Notes: generated by a model not told the origin, from the letters alone. A DNA stretch of 64,000 nucleotides from an uncultured Desulfobacterales bacterium (GCA_937915545.1 CALGIJ010000025.1:62001-126000); one strand, 5' to 3'. Shown: positions 18,419 through 27,172, counted from the first letter of the stretch. Numbers and translations: made by a program.

Positions 18419-19759
18419 ATGGCGTTAACAGGAATTCAAATCTTCAAACTCCTGCCCAAGACCAACTGCAAGGAGTGCGGAGTTCCCACCTGCCTTGCCT
18501 TTGCCATGAACCTTGCCTCAGGCAAGGCGGAACTCGACTCCTGTCCCTACGTGTCCGAAGAGGCTCGTGCCCAGCTGGCCGAGGCCTCGGCCCCGCCGAT
18601 TCGTCCGGTGGCCATCGGCAAAGGCGTGCGTGCTGCCAAGACTGGTGGCGAGACCGTGCTCTGCCGTCATGAGAAGACCTTCTACAACCCGACCCTTTTT
18701 GCCGGTATCGTCACCTCCGACACCGCCGCGGCGGTAGTCGAGGGCAAGCTGAAGGCCTGGAACGCACTGCAGTACGAGCGCGTTGGCCTGAACCTGCGCC
18801 CCGAGCTGGTCGCGCTCAAGGACGTCAACGGTGACGGCGTCGCCTTTGCTTCCCTGGCCAAGCTCATTGCTGAAACCTCCGAGTTCAACCTCATCCTCAT
18901 GAGCGACAGCGCCGAAGTAATCAGCGGCGCCGTGGCCACCGCCGGCTTCAAACGGCCGCTGATCTATGCCGCGACTGCCGCCAACGTCGACGCCTTCGGC
19001 AAGATCGCCCTCGACAACAACCTGCCCCTGGCAGTGAAAGCCGATTCCATCGACGGCCTGATCGCCCTGACCGACAAGCTGGTCGCCATGGGCCTCAAGG
19101 ACCTGGTGCTCGATTCCGGCTCCCGCGAGATCAAGCAGGCCCTGGAGGATCAGGTCGCCATCCGCCGTGCCGCCCTCAAGGCGGGCAACCGCTCGGTTGG
19201 TTTCCCGACCATCACCTTCCCCTGCGAGATGGCCTCGAACATCGCCACCGAAGGCATGATCGCCGGCTTGTTCGTCGCCAAGTACGGCGGCATCGTCGTG
19301 CTCTCCGATCTGACCACCGAGGTGATCTTCCCGCTGCTGCTCGAACGCCTCAACATCTTCACCGACCCGCAGCGGCCGATGACCGTCACCCAGGGTATTT
19401 TCGAGATCGGCAATCCGGACGAAAACTCGCCGGTTCTGGTCACCACCAACTTCGCGCTCACCTACTTCATCGTTTCCGGCGAGATCGAAGCGAGCAAGGT
19501 TCCGTCGTGGTTGCTGATCAAGGACTCTGAGGGACTCTCGGTTCTTACCGCCTGGGCCGCCGGCAAGTTCGGCGGCGACGATGTCGGGGCCTTTGTCAAG
19601 AAGTGCGGAATCATGGATAAGGTCAAGCATACCGAGCTCATCATCCCCGGCTACGCCGCCGCCATCGCCGGCGATGTCGAGGAAGAGCTGCCGGGCTGGA
19701 CGATCACCGTCGGGCCGCGTGAGGCCGCCCATATCGCCGGCTTCCTGAAGAGTAGATAG
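18419..19759 (+). CDS. acsC: Corrinoid Fe-S protein large subunit (gamma)
   Basis: A 446-residue protein. The N-terminal [4Fe-4S] domain has NCKECGVPTC and a fourth cysteine in LDSCP (spacing C-x2-C-x4-C-x16-C). It is followed by a TIM barrel and a C-terminal cobalamin-binding region. With AcsD it shuttles the methyl group from methyl-THF (via AcsE) to acetyl-CoA synthase, and the low-potential cluster allows reductive activation. It follows acsB by 81 bases that include a hairpin. The ribosome binding site is aaggagacc before the ATG. Confidence 0.96.
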   Translation: MALTGIQIFKLLPKTNCKECGVPTCLAFAMNLASGKAELDSCPYVSEEARAQLAEASAPPIRPVAIGKGVRAAKTGGETVLCRHEKTFYNPTLFAGIVTSDTAAAVVEGKLKAWNALQYERVGLNLRPELVALKDVNGDGVAFASLAKLIAETSEFNLILMSDSAEVISGAVATAGFKRPLIYAATAANVDAFGKIALDNNLPLAVKADSIDGLIALTDKLVAMGLKDLVLDSGSREIKQALEDQVAIRRAALKAGNRSVGFPTITFPCEMASNIATEGMIAGLFVAKYGGIVVLSDLTTEVIFPLLLERLNIFTDPQRPMTVTQGIFEIGNPDENSPVLVTTNFALTYFIVSGEIEASKVPSWLLIKDSEGLSVLTAWAAGKFGGDDVGAFVKKCGIMDKVKHTELIIPGYAAAIAGDVEEELPGWTITVGPREAAHIAGFLKSR

Positions 19760-19771
19760 ATGCTGTGACAG

Positions 19772-19815
19772 CCCCTGCCGGAACAGTCGCAACTGCTCCG
19801 GTGGGGTTTTCTTTT
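19772..19815 (+). terminator. Rho-independent terminator after acsC
   Basis: A GC-rich stem starts with CCCCTGCCGGA and ends with CTCCGGTGGGG (19772-19806), followed by ttttctttt. It implies at least partial transcription stop between acsC and acsE. Confidence 0.7.
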
Positions 19816-19817
19816 GG

Positions 19818-19842
19818 TTGTCGCGATCAAGGATCGCGACAA
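19818..19842. promoter_or_regulatory. Perfect 11-bp dyad upstream of acsE
   Basis: TTGTCGCGATC (19818-19828) and its exact reverse complement (19832-19842) are separated by three bases, 40 bases before the acsE start and just after the acsC terminator. It looks like an operator or a leader hairpin. Confidence 0.5.
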
Positions 19843-19881
19843 GGAGTTTGAGACCCATACACCTTTGAAAGGAGAGCAATT

Positions 19882-20772
19882 ATGATTCTATTCGGCGAAA
19901 GCCTCAACGTCATCTCCAAGAAGATCGGCAAGGCCTTCCGGGAACGGGACCCCAAACCGATTCAGGAAGAGGCCCTCGAACAGAAGAAACTCGGTATGGA
20001 CTATATCGACATCAACCTCGGGCCGGCCAAGAAGGACGGTCACGAATTGATGCCCTGGGTTATTCAGGTGGTGCAGGAAGTGGTGCCGGAGATTCCGTTG
20101 CTGCTCGATACCTCGAACATTGCCGCCATCGAGGAAGGCCTCAAAGTCATCAAGCCCGCCACCAAACCGCACATCGTCAACTCGATCATGGCCAGACCGG
20201 AGCGTTACACGGTGATGCTGCCCATGGCCGCCAAGTACGAGGCCGATATCGTCGCCCTGATGTGGGGACCTGACGGTCTGCCCCGCGACGAGAATGAGCG
20301 CGCCGCTCTCGCCGTCGAGCTCCTCTATGCCGCCAACGAGGCGGGGATCCCCAACGAGAAGATCTGGGTCGACGGCATTGTCACCCCGGTCAACATTCAA
20401 CAGGCGCAGTGCGTTTCGTTGATGAACTTCCAGGCCATGCTCGCCGACATCGCCCCCGGCGCCATGTCGACCTGCGGTTTGTCGAACATTTCCAACGGTC
20501 CGCCGGTTCATCTCCGCCCGATCATCAACACCACCTATATGATCATGCTTGGCCGCAATGGGATGCAGTCGGTAATCTCCGACCCGCTCGATACCAATCT
20601 TACCGCCGTTGCCAAAGGTCAGCGTCAGGATATCGTCGATGTGGTGTACCAGGCCATGGACGGCACCGCACCGCCGCTTGCGTCGCTGTCCAAGGAGCTG
20701 GCCGACTATGTCAAGACCGTGCGCGTCATCACCGGTGAGAACCTCTTCTCCGATTCCTATCTGGAAATCTGA
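19882..20772 (+). CDS. acsE: Methyltetrahydrofolate:corrinoid Fe-S protein methyltransferase
   Basis: A 296-residue pterin-binding TIM-barrel protein that moves the methyl group from methyl-THF to the corrinoid protein AcsCD. Typical segments are MILFGESLNVISKKIGKAF, DYIDINLGPA, LLLDTSNIAAIEEGL and the asparagine-containing STCGLSNISNGPP loop. An aaggagagc ribosome binding site precedes the ATG. It links the folate (methyl) branch with the carbonyl branch encoded upstream. Confidence 0.95.
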   Translation: MILFGESLNVISKKIGKAFRERDPKPIQEEALEQKKLGMDYIDINLGPAKKDGHELMPWVIQVVQEVVPEIPLLLDTSNIAAIEEGLKVIKPATKPHIVNSIMARPERYTVMLPMAAKYEADIVALMWGPDGLPRDENERAALAVELLYAANEAGIPNEKIWVDGIVTPVNIQQAQCVSLMNFQAMLADIAPGAMSTCGLSNISNGPPVHLRPIINTTYMIMLGRNGMQSVISDPLDTNLTAVAKGQRQDIVDVVYQAMDGTAPPLASLSKELADYVKTVRVITGENLFSDSYLEI

Positions 20773-20795
20773 GTTCCTCATACGCCCATGGCAAG

Positions 20796-20827
20796 AGCCC
20801 CATCCTTTTCGGGTGGGGCTTTTTTTG
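20796..20827 (+). terminator. Rho-independent terminator after acsE
   Basis: AGCCCCA (20796-20802) pairs with TGGGGCT (20814-20820), followed by a run of seven T. Confidence 0.85.
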
Positions 20828-20842
20828 GGGAATTGATGGTTA

Positions 20843-20868
20843 CTGTCACAGCGTCCAGACTGCGACAG
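20843..20868. promoter_or_regulatory. Imperfect dyad upstream of the cooC gene pair
   Basis: CTGTCACAG (20843-20851) and CTGCGACAG (20860-20868) form an inverted repeat with 8 of 9 matches and an 8-base spacer. Half-sites resemble TGTCA/CGACA, the half-sites known for the CO sensor CooA, but the spacing is 14 instead of 6, so binding by CooA is doubtful. Confidence 0.35.
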
Positions 20869-20918
20869 GCTAGGGTCGTTGTCTATTCTTTTGGGTATCA
20901 TGGGGGAGTGACGACAGC

Positions 20919-21200
20919 ATGAGCACGACTGAAAAGGTAGAGGGCTGGGTTTACGTGTTTATTTGTGATCCGGGAAAGAACGAGAGTTTTCTCGGGCTGT
21001 ACGATGAGAAACAGGATGTTCACTTCATCCCGGCTTTCCGCAGCAAAGAGGAGGCCAACGACTGTTTCCTCAACCTGCCGCGGGAAAAGGGCAAAAAATA
21101 CGAGCTGCAGGCGGTTCATCTCGACGAGTTGCACGACGCCGCCAAGAAGAGCGACTACCTGGTGGCGATGGTCGATGATGAGGGACGCATTATCGGTTGA
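20919..21200 (+). CDS. Small protein of unknown function upstream of cooC
   Basis: A 93-residue acidic soluble protein without cysteine clusters (one Cys in FICDPG, one in NDCFL). It starts MSTTEKVEGWVYVFICDPGK and ends LVAMVDDEGRIIG. I do not recognise a family. It begins a two-gene unit with cooC (36 bases apart), so a role in CODH maturation or regulation is a reasonable guess only. Confidence 0.65.
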   Translation: MSTTEKVEGWVYVFICDPGKNESFLGLYDEKQDVHFIPAFRSKEEANDCFLNLPREKGKKYELQAVHLDELHDAAKKSDYLVAMVDDEGRIIG

Positions 21201-21236
21201 GCAGGTTTCGATCGAGAACGACGAAGGAGAGAAAAC

Positions 21237-22016
21237 GTGAGCTTGAAGATAGCTATAGGGGGCAAGGGCGGCGTCGGCAAGACCACCGTCACCGGGCTGT
21301 TGGCGCGTTGCCTGGCCATGGACGGCAACAATAAGGTCATCGCCATCGACGCCGATCCGGTGGCCAATCTCGCCGCCGCCTTGGGAATTCCAGAGGATAA
21401 ACCGATCACCCCCATTTCTCAGTTGACCGAACTGATCGCCGAACGTACTGGAGCTAAACCGGGCACCATGGGCGGTTTCTTTACCCTCAATCCCAAAGTG
21501 GACGACATCCCCGAGAGATTCTCCCAGGAGCGTGATCGGGTGCGTCTGCTGGTCATGGGCACCGTGCAGAGTGGCGGTTCGGGGTGCATATGTCCGGAGA
21601 GCACGGTGCTCAAGGCCTTGATGAACCATCTCGTGCTGGTCCGCGACGATATTGTCATCATGGACATGGAGGCCGGCGTGGAGCACCTCGGGCGGGCGAC
21701 GAGCGGGTCGGTGGATGCCCTGATCGTCGTCGTCAACCCCGGGGCGAGGAGTCGCGCCGCTGCCGAGAAGATCCGCAAGCTTGGCAGCGACATCGGCATC
21801 AAACGCATCCTCATCCTCGGCAATCGCGTTCGCGGTGAGGAGGATTGCCAGTTGATCCGCAGCTCGCTGGCTGATTTCGAGATCCTTGGTTTCCTCCCCG
21901 AGCAGGAGGAGATCGTTTTCGCCGATCGTGGCGGCACACGGCCCTACGACGACCTCGCCAGCGCTCCGCCGGAGCTCTTCGCCATCGTCGAAAAACTTGT
22001 CGCCATGAAGAAATAG
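21237..22016 (+). CDS. cooC: CO dehydrogenase nickel-insertion ATPase
   Basis: A 259-residue MinD/ParA-type P-loop ATPase. The N-terminal deviant Walker A GGKGGVGKTT and the CXC-type motif SGCICPE are diagnostic of CooC, which dimerises, binds nickel through the cysteines and inserts Ni into the C-cluster of CODH with ATP hydrolysis. The start is a GTG with aaggagagaaaac upstream. It lies between the two cooS genes and probably serves both. Confidence 0.95.
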   Translation: MSLKIAIGGKGGVGKTTVTGLLARCLAMDGNNKVIAIDADPVANLAAALGIPEDKPITPISQLTELIAERTGAKPGTMGGFFTLNPKVDDIPERFSQERDRVRLLVMGTVQSGGSGCICPESTVLKALMNHLVLVRDDIVIMDMEAGVEHLGRATSGSVDALIVVVNPGARSRAAAEKIRKLGSDIGIKRILILGNRVRGEEDCQLIRSSLADFEILGFLPEQEEIVFADRGGTRPYDDLASAPPELFAIVEKLVAMKK

Positions 22017-22102
22017 CCTCCTCTCACCGGCAGCACAAGGGGTGTCCGGCAATTTCCGCATGATGGATACCGGTGGGCTGCGCTCCTTGCATCATGCTTT
22101 CC

Positions 22103-22139
22103 AAGCCCGTGGCCTTTGCCGCGGGCTTTGCTGTTTTTT
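22103..22139 (+). terminator. Rho-independent terminator after cooC
   Basis: An 11-bp stem from AAGCCCGTGGC (22103-22113) and GCCGCGGGCTT (22118-22128) with one G-U pair and a CTTT loop, followed by tgctgtttttt. Confidence 0.8.
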
Positions 22140-22173
22140 CCCTCCTGATCATTCAGCGTATTGAAAATGGTTC

Positions 22174-22201
22174 TTGACAATGCCACTCAGTGGTATAGAC
22201 T
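22174..22201 (+). promoter_or_regulatory. Candidate promoter of the second cooS, with an internal dyad
   Basis: A consensus TTGACA at 22174 is followed after 16 bases by TAGACT (22196-22201). The spacer contains the palindrome CCACTCAGTGG (22183-22193), a position where a repressor could block polymerase. Confidence 0.45.
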
Positions 22202-22322
22202 ACATAGAGTTGGGAACTTTTCTCATCAATAGCTGAACGCAATTTCGGCAACGATGCTTCTTCCCTTGCCAGGTGGTGAGGGTCGAGCGGCGTGCCACGG
22301 GCGAGTGCAAAGAGGAGGGAGC

Positions 22323-24284
22323 ATGGCCAAACCACTGGAACTCATCAAGGTAGAAGATTTGACCAGCTGCGAGACCACGGCGCAGATGATCACCAAGGCA
22401 AGAAAGGACGGGGTGGAGTTGTTTTTCGATCGGGCAACCGCCCTCAAACCCTGCCCCATCGGTGAGCAGGCCGCATGCTGCAAGCACTGCTCCATGGGGC
22501 CGTGTCGCATGAACGTCAACAGCCCTTATGACCGGGTCGGGGTCTGCGGCGCCACCATCGACACCATCGTCGCCCGCAACTTCGCGCGCATGGTCGCTGC
22601 CGGCACTGCTGCGCACACCGATCATGGCATGGCGATGCTGGAGCTGTTCCGCGATGTCATCAACGGCAAGGTCAAGGATTTTGCCATCAAGGATCCCATC
22701 AAGCTGCTGGAAGTCGCCACGGCCCTGGATATTCCCACCGAGGGACGGGAGCTTCGCGATGTGGCGCTTGATCTCTATCACGAGCTGGAGCGCACCTACA
22801 CCCAGGTGGATGGCGAGATCCCCATGGTCAAGAGGGTACCGCCCAAGACCCTGGAACTGTGGCGTGCCGCCGGCATCGTGCCGCGCGGGGCGATGCGCGA
22901 GATCATGGAGATGATGCATCGCACCGCCATTGGCGTCGATCAGGACTACGAGAACCTTACCAAGCAGATCTCGCGGACCGCGCTTGCCGACGGCTGGGGC
23001 GGCTCGATGGTGTCCACGGATATCTCCGATATCCTCTTCGGTACCCCTTCGCCGGTGGAGATTGAAGTGGATATGGGGGTGCTCAAGGAGGACCAGGTTA
23101 ATATCATCGTCCACGGCCATGAGCCGATTCTCCTCGAGGCGATGCTCATCTCTGCCGCCGACCAGGGCCTGCGCGACGCGGCCAGGGAGGCCGGGGCCAA
23201 GGGCATCAACCTGGTGGGCATGTGCTGCTCCGGGCTCGATGTGATGTCGCGCCACGGTCTGCCCCATGCTGGCAACTTCTCCAGCACCGAGGCGGTGCTG
23301 GTAACCGGGGCGGTGGACGCGATGACCGTCGACATCCAGTGCATCAAACAGGATCTCAAACGGGTCGCCGATTTCTACGACACCCCCTTCATTACCACCA
23401 ACTACCGGGCCAAGATCGAAGGCGCCTTGCACATCCAGCTCGACGAACATGAGCCGCTCAAGTGCACCGACGAGATCATCATCAAGGCCATCGCCCGTTT
23501 CAAGTCACGCAAAAAGCCGGTGTACATTCCCCGCAAGGTGAGCCGCGGCGTACATGGCTTTTCTTTCGAATATATCAACTACATGCTTGGCGGTTCCTTC
23601 CGCGGCAGTTACACTCCACTGAACGAGAATATCATCAATGGCCGAATTCGCGGCGTGGCCGGAGTCGTGGGCTGTACCAACCCCCGCTCGAAGCAGGATC
23701 ATTCCCATATTGAGCTGGTCAAGGAGCTGATCCGCAACGATGTCCTCGTGTTGCAGACCGGCTGCTCGCAGATGGCTCTGGCCAAGGCCGGCCTCACCGG
23801 GCCGGGTGCCGCCGCCCTTGCCGGACCGGGATTGGCCGAGGTCTGCGAGACGGTTGGCATGCCTCCGATCCTTGGTCTGGGAGCCTGTGTCGACAACAGC
23901 CGCATTCTCATCGCCGCCTCGGAGATGGTCCGGGTCGGCGGGCTTGGCGACTGTCTCGCCGATCTGCCGGCGGCGGGTTGCGCCCCGGAATGGATGAGCG
24001 AGAAGGCCATTGCCATCGGGCATTATTTTGTCGCTTCAGGGATTTATGTGGTCTTCGGCCATACCTTCCCCATGACCAGGGGGACCAAGTTCGAGAAGCA
24101 TCTCTTCGAGGATTTGGAAAAACTGGGGTTCGGCTCCTGGGCCTTCGCCGATGATCCTGGCGAGATGGCACGGCTGATGATCGCGCATATTGACAAGAAG
24201 CGCCAGCAGCTGGGCATCGACAAGACCAGGGAGCGTGTCCTTCTCGATATGGCCGACCGGCGCGGCCTTGATGCCGGGGCCTGA
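22323..24284 (+). CDS. cooS: Carbon monoxide dehydrogenase catalytic subunit (second copy)
   Basis: A 653-residue paralog of the gene at 14043. It keeps the B/D-cluster cysteines in KPCPIGEQAACCKHCSMGPC and the C-cluster residues in IIVHGHEPIL, GMCCSGLD, DIQCIKQ, VVGCTNPR, QTGCSQMA and LGACVDNSRI. It has its own candidate promoter after a terminator, so it is probably expressed separately from the ACS operon. No CooF ferredoxin or hydrogenase gene is beside it. It could be an additional CODH for CO oxidation or an alternative ACS partner. The ATG has gaggaggga upstream. Confidence 0.95.
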   Translation: MAKPLELIKVEDLTSCETTAQMITKARKDGVELFFDRATALKPCPIGEQAACCKHCSMGPCRMNVNSPYDRVGVCGATIDTIVARNFARMVAAGTAAHTDHGMAMLELFRDVINGKVKDFAIKDPIKLLEVATALDIPTEGRELRDVALDLYHELERTYTQVDGEIPMVKRVPPKTLELWRAAGIVPRGAMREIMEMMHRTAIGVDQDYENLTKQISRTALADGWGGSMVSTDISDILFGTPSPVEIEVDMGVLKEDQVNIIVHGHEPILLEAMLISAADQGLRDAAREAGAKGINLVGMCCSGLDVMSRHGLPHAGNFSSTEAVLVTGAVDAMTVDIQCIKQDLKRVADFYDTPFITTNYRAKIEGALHIQLDEHEPLKCTDEIIIKAIARFKSRKKPVYIPRKVSRGVHGFSFEYINYMLGGSFRGSYTPLNENIINGRIRGVAGVVGCTNPRSKQDHSHIELVKELIRNDVLVLQTGCSQMALAKAGLTGPGAAALAGPGLAEVCETVGMPPILGLGACVDNSRILIAASEMVRVGGLGDCLADLPAAGCAPEWMSEKAIAIGHYFVASGIYVVFGHTFPMTRGTKFEKHLFEDLEKLGFGSWAFADDPGEMARLMIAHIDKKRQQLGIDKTRERVLLDMADRRGLDAGA

Positions 24285-24359
24285 TGAGTGCTGCATGAAG
24301 CGAGCGGTCGGAGCGGGGGCAGGATCGTCGCCCCGCCGGCCGCTGCAGAGAGGTAACGG

Positions 24360-24797
24360 ATGGCGATATTCGATGGCAGGTATTACTGGGATGGCACGAA
24401 AGACGGCGACCTCGAACCGGTGGCCTGGTATCCGGGCAGCTATGACGTCAAGATCGTCGCCCTGGAAGGTGAAGGAAACGTAACGCCCATGTGGTCGACG
24501 CTCTGTCTCTTCGCCCGTACCGGAGAAGGGGTGTCGATTTCCGCCAATCCCGAGAAGTTCGCCAAGCGCATCTGTGCCGAATTCTTCCTCGACCTGGAAC
24601 GGGTGCTGTGGGTAGAGGACCTTCTCAGCTCTGCGGATCCTTATCAGGTGGTCACCTTCACCTGCAGCGGCAAAATGGGCCGGGAACGGTTTTACCAGGT
24701 TACGCGGCGGCAGGCTACGGCCGCTGAGAAGAGACTGATCGGAAAGGCGCTTGGTTCCATCGAGACCGGCAGAAGGCACGGCTGGCAGACAGGGTAA
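24360..24797 (+). CDS. Protein of unknown function downstream of cooS
   Basis: A 145-residue soluble protein, no recognised domain. It starts MAIFDGRYYWDGTKDGDLEP and has several aromatic residues and two cysteines. A ribosome binding site (gaggtaacgg) precedes the ATG. It begins a set of three small same-strand genes between the second cooS and the Hdr operon and may be co-transcribed with cooS (75-base gap). Confidence 0.6.
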   Translation: MAIFDGRYYWDGTKDGDLEPVAWYPGSYDVKIVALEGEGNVTPMWSTLCLFARTGEGVSISANPEKFAKRICAEFFLDLERVLWVEDLLSSADPYQVVTFTCSGKMGRERFYQVTRRQATAAEKRLIGKALGSIETGRRHGWQTG

Positions 24798-24807
24798 AAG
24801 GGGGCCG

Positions 24808-25017
24808 ATGTCAATGCTGAGAGAGGAAATCCTTCAGCGCCTGAAGTGCCTCGAAGCGGAAATCGAGGAGACCATGCGACGTTTGCCTGCTCATTCGGTC
24901 AAGCCGCCGGTGATGATAGACCTGCTTGCCCTGGAAGACGAACGGGAAATGCTCGAGAAACGGCTCGCCGAACTCGAGAAAGCTTCCGCCATGCCGACAT
25001 CGTCGCATTGCCTTTGA
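24808..25017 (+). CDS. Small coiled-coil protein of unknown function
   Basis: A 69-residue protein with heptad-like Leu spacing in LREEILQRLKCLEAEIEETM and DEREMLEKRLAELEKAS, suggesting a two-helix coiled coil. It starts 10 bases after the previous gene. No family recognised. Confidence 0.5.
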   Translation: MSMLREEILQRLKCLEAEIEETMRRLPAHSVKPPVMIDLLALEDEREMLEKRLAELEKASAMPTSSHCL

Positions 25018-25119
25018 TTCCTCGTGACATTATCGTTGGCGAAAAGAGCGTGAGGGGGGCGTGCCGTCATTTGGGCGGTGGCCCCAACGATCTTTCACCC
25101 GTCACCATAAGGAGGAATC

Positions 25120-25293
25120 ATGAGCAACCAGCACTGTCCGGGATTCGAGAGCAACAAAGCGCTGAAAGAAGTGAAGATCAAGTGTCCGGGCTGCGGCAAG
25201 GAGTGGGGCATTTTCTCCGACGAGCTCGAGAAGAACGTCAAGTGCCCAGACTGCGGAATGCTCTTCGATCCAAAGACTGCCCTCGCCAAATAG
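25120..25293 (+). CDS. Small zinc-ribbon protein
   Basis: A 57-residue protein with an aaggagga ribosome binding site. It has two CxxC knuckles, KCPGCGKEW and KCPDCGMLF, separated by 15 residues, the pattern of a zinc ribbon. Function unknown; it may bind nucleic acid or a partner enzyme. It is followed directly by a strong terminator. Confidence 0.7.
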   Translation: MSNQHCPGFESNKALKEVKIKCPGCGKEWGIFSDELEKNVKCPDCGMLFDPKTALAK

Positions 25294-25817
25294 TAGCGTA
25301 CGCGTTGCGCTGACAGTTGTGCAAAGGCCAGACAATCCCCCGCGGGGGGTGTCTGGCCTATTTTTTTGGACGCTCTGCCGGTTGCGGGCTGGCATCAGGG
25401 AGCTGGCAGAGCTCTCCTTCATGCTTCTCAGGAGGAGATGGGCGGGCATGCAGCCGATGTGCATGGGTGGTGAACGGGATGGCGCCGAATCTTTCTGGCG
25501 TGAGTTGTGCGAATTGTGGCAATGCACAATTCCCTCTTAATAAAGAGGAGTTGTCAATGCTTCTCCGGAAGCCTCCTTGTCTGCCTGTTCTTGGTCAAAT
25601 ATCCCTGTGGTTTTAAACCAAGTTCGCTGTCTCGCCTCTGGCCCTGTTGACGTGCATTTACGCTTGATTACGGCGGCGATTTGGGCTAGGGTTAGAGGTC
25701 TTTTTGGTGGGGTTCGGCCGAAATTGGAAGGTTTTTCGAAAGTCCCCACGGGGGTCGGTAAGATGCGGCCCCGGGCAAAGGTTCACGTTCATACTCAATA
25801 GAGAAGGAAACAAGATC
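25294..25817. other. Intergenic region upstream of the Hdr/formate dehydrogenase operon
   Basis: It begins with a terminator (25325-25367) and contains a 13-bp palindrome TGGTTTTAAACCA at 25608-25620. The last 250 bases are AT-richer and should hold the promoter of the downstream operon, but no convincing hexamer pair was found. Confidence 0.45.
25325..25367 (+). terminator. Rho-independent terminator
   Basis: AGGCCAGACA (25325-25334) and TGTCTGGCCT (25350-25359) form a perfect 10-bp stem with a C/G-rich inner part, followed by a run of T. Confidence 0.9.
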
Positions 25818-27134
25818 ATGGCGGAAGCGGCGATACTACGAGAAGGAAAGGCGAAGAAATCCTTCCTGGACGAACTGCGGGAGATGGTCCCGGCCGGCAA
25901 CCTCAGTCTTTGCCTCACCTGCGGGCTCTGTTCCTCAGGTTGTCCTGCCACCGGGCTCGAGGATATGGACCCGCGGAAATTTCTGCGCATGCTGGTGCTC
26001 GGCATGGACGAGGAGGTGCTCAAATCGGACTGGCCGTGGATGTGCACCATGTGTCAGCGTTGCGTGTACGTCTGCCCCATGAAGATCGACATCCCGAGCA
26101 TGATCTTCAACATCCGCGCCAGTCGCCCCCGCGACCAGCGACCCAAGGGGATCCGCAACTCCTGCGATGTGGCCGTGGCCAGCGACACCTGCAGCGCCAT
26201 GGGCACCCCGGTGGAGGACTTCAAGTTCGTCGTCAATGACGTCCTCGAGGAGTACCGTGCCGCGCAGCCGGAGTTCGCCGATATGGAGGCGCCCATCGAC
26301 AAGGCAGGGGCCGAGTTTTTCATCAACCAGAACTCGCGCGAGCCGATGACCGAACCCGACGAGATGGTTCCCCTGTGGAAGATCCTCCACCTCGCCAAGG
26401 TTGATTGGACCTACGGCAGCAAGGCCTGGGCGGCCGAGAATTACTGTCTGTTTCTGGCCGACAACGAAAGCTGGGAAACGCTGGTACGCAAGAAGGCGGC
26501 CATGGCCGATGAACTTGACTGTAAGACGTATCTCAACACGGAGTGAGGTCACGTGACCTTCGCAGTCCGGGCCGGACTGAAAAAATTCAATGTCGCGCAC
26601 AACTTCGAGACCAAGAATATCTACGAGTACTATGGCAAGTGGATCCGTGAGGGCCGGCTCAAGCCGAACTCCGACTGGAACAAGGACCTGAAAATCAAAT
26701 TCACCGTGCAGGACCCCTGCCAGATCGTACGCAAGAGCTTTGGGGATGCCATCGCCGATGAGTTCCGTTACGCCATCAAGCAGTGCATCGGCGAGGAAAA
26801 TCTCGTGGAAATGATCCCCAACAAGTCCAATAACTACTGCTGCGGCGGTGGCGGCGGCTTCCTGCAGTCGGGCTTCAGGGAGCAGCGGCTTGCCTATGGC
26901 AAGATCAAGGACGAGCAGATCAAGGCGTCCGGGGCCACCTATTGCATCGCTGGCTGTCACAACTGCCACGCCCAGATCCACGAACTGTCGCACCACTATG
27001 GCGGGAACTATCACGTTGTCCATTTCTGGACCATTCTCGCCTTGTCTCTGGGAATTCTCGGCCCCAACGAACGCACCTATCTCGGTGACGATCTCCGCGA
27101 GGTCAATGTCTTTCACCCGGAAACGGCTCTCTAA
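25818..27134 (+). CDS. HdrD-like Fe-S/CCG-domain oxidoreductase, selenoprotein (Sec243)
   Basis: A 438-residue protein read through one in-frame TGA at 26544-26546. The N-terminus has two [4Fe-4S] motifs, CLTCGLCSSGCP and CTMCQRCVYVCP. The C-terminal half has the CCG-type motif NNYCCGGGGGF and AGCHNCHAQIH. The TGA lies in YLNTE-U-GHVTFAVRAGL, where I expect cysteine in HdrD/DsrK-like proteins (ECGH-type motif). Reading stops otherwise leave an N-terminal fragment with no CCG motif and a second fragment with no proper start. A hairpin at 26563-26579 could be the SECIS. The protein probably passes electrons within an Hdr-type complex. An alternative, an authentic stop followed by a GTG start at 26553, is less likely because the frame is shared and the domain is cut. 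Confidence 0.85.
26563..26579 (+). promoter_or_regulatory. Putative bacterial SECIS hairpin (HdrD-like gene)
   Basis: CAGTCC and GGACTG close a GGGCC loop, 16 bases after the TGA. A 12-bp palindrome GGTCACGTGACC (26547-26558) lies between TGA and hairpin. Confidence 0.55.
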
Positions 27135-27172
27135 CACTATGCAGGCTATTTCACTCTAGATAGGGTCGACTT

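Noticed and set aside
25319..25540. 73-codon open frame after the zinc-ribbon gene
   Set aside because: It starts inside a strong terminator, has no ribosome binding site and no recognisable sequence features.
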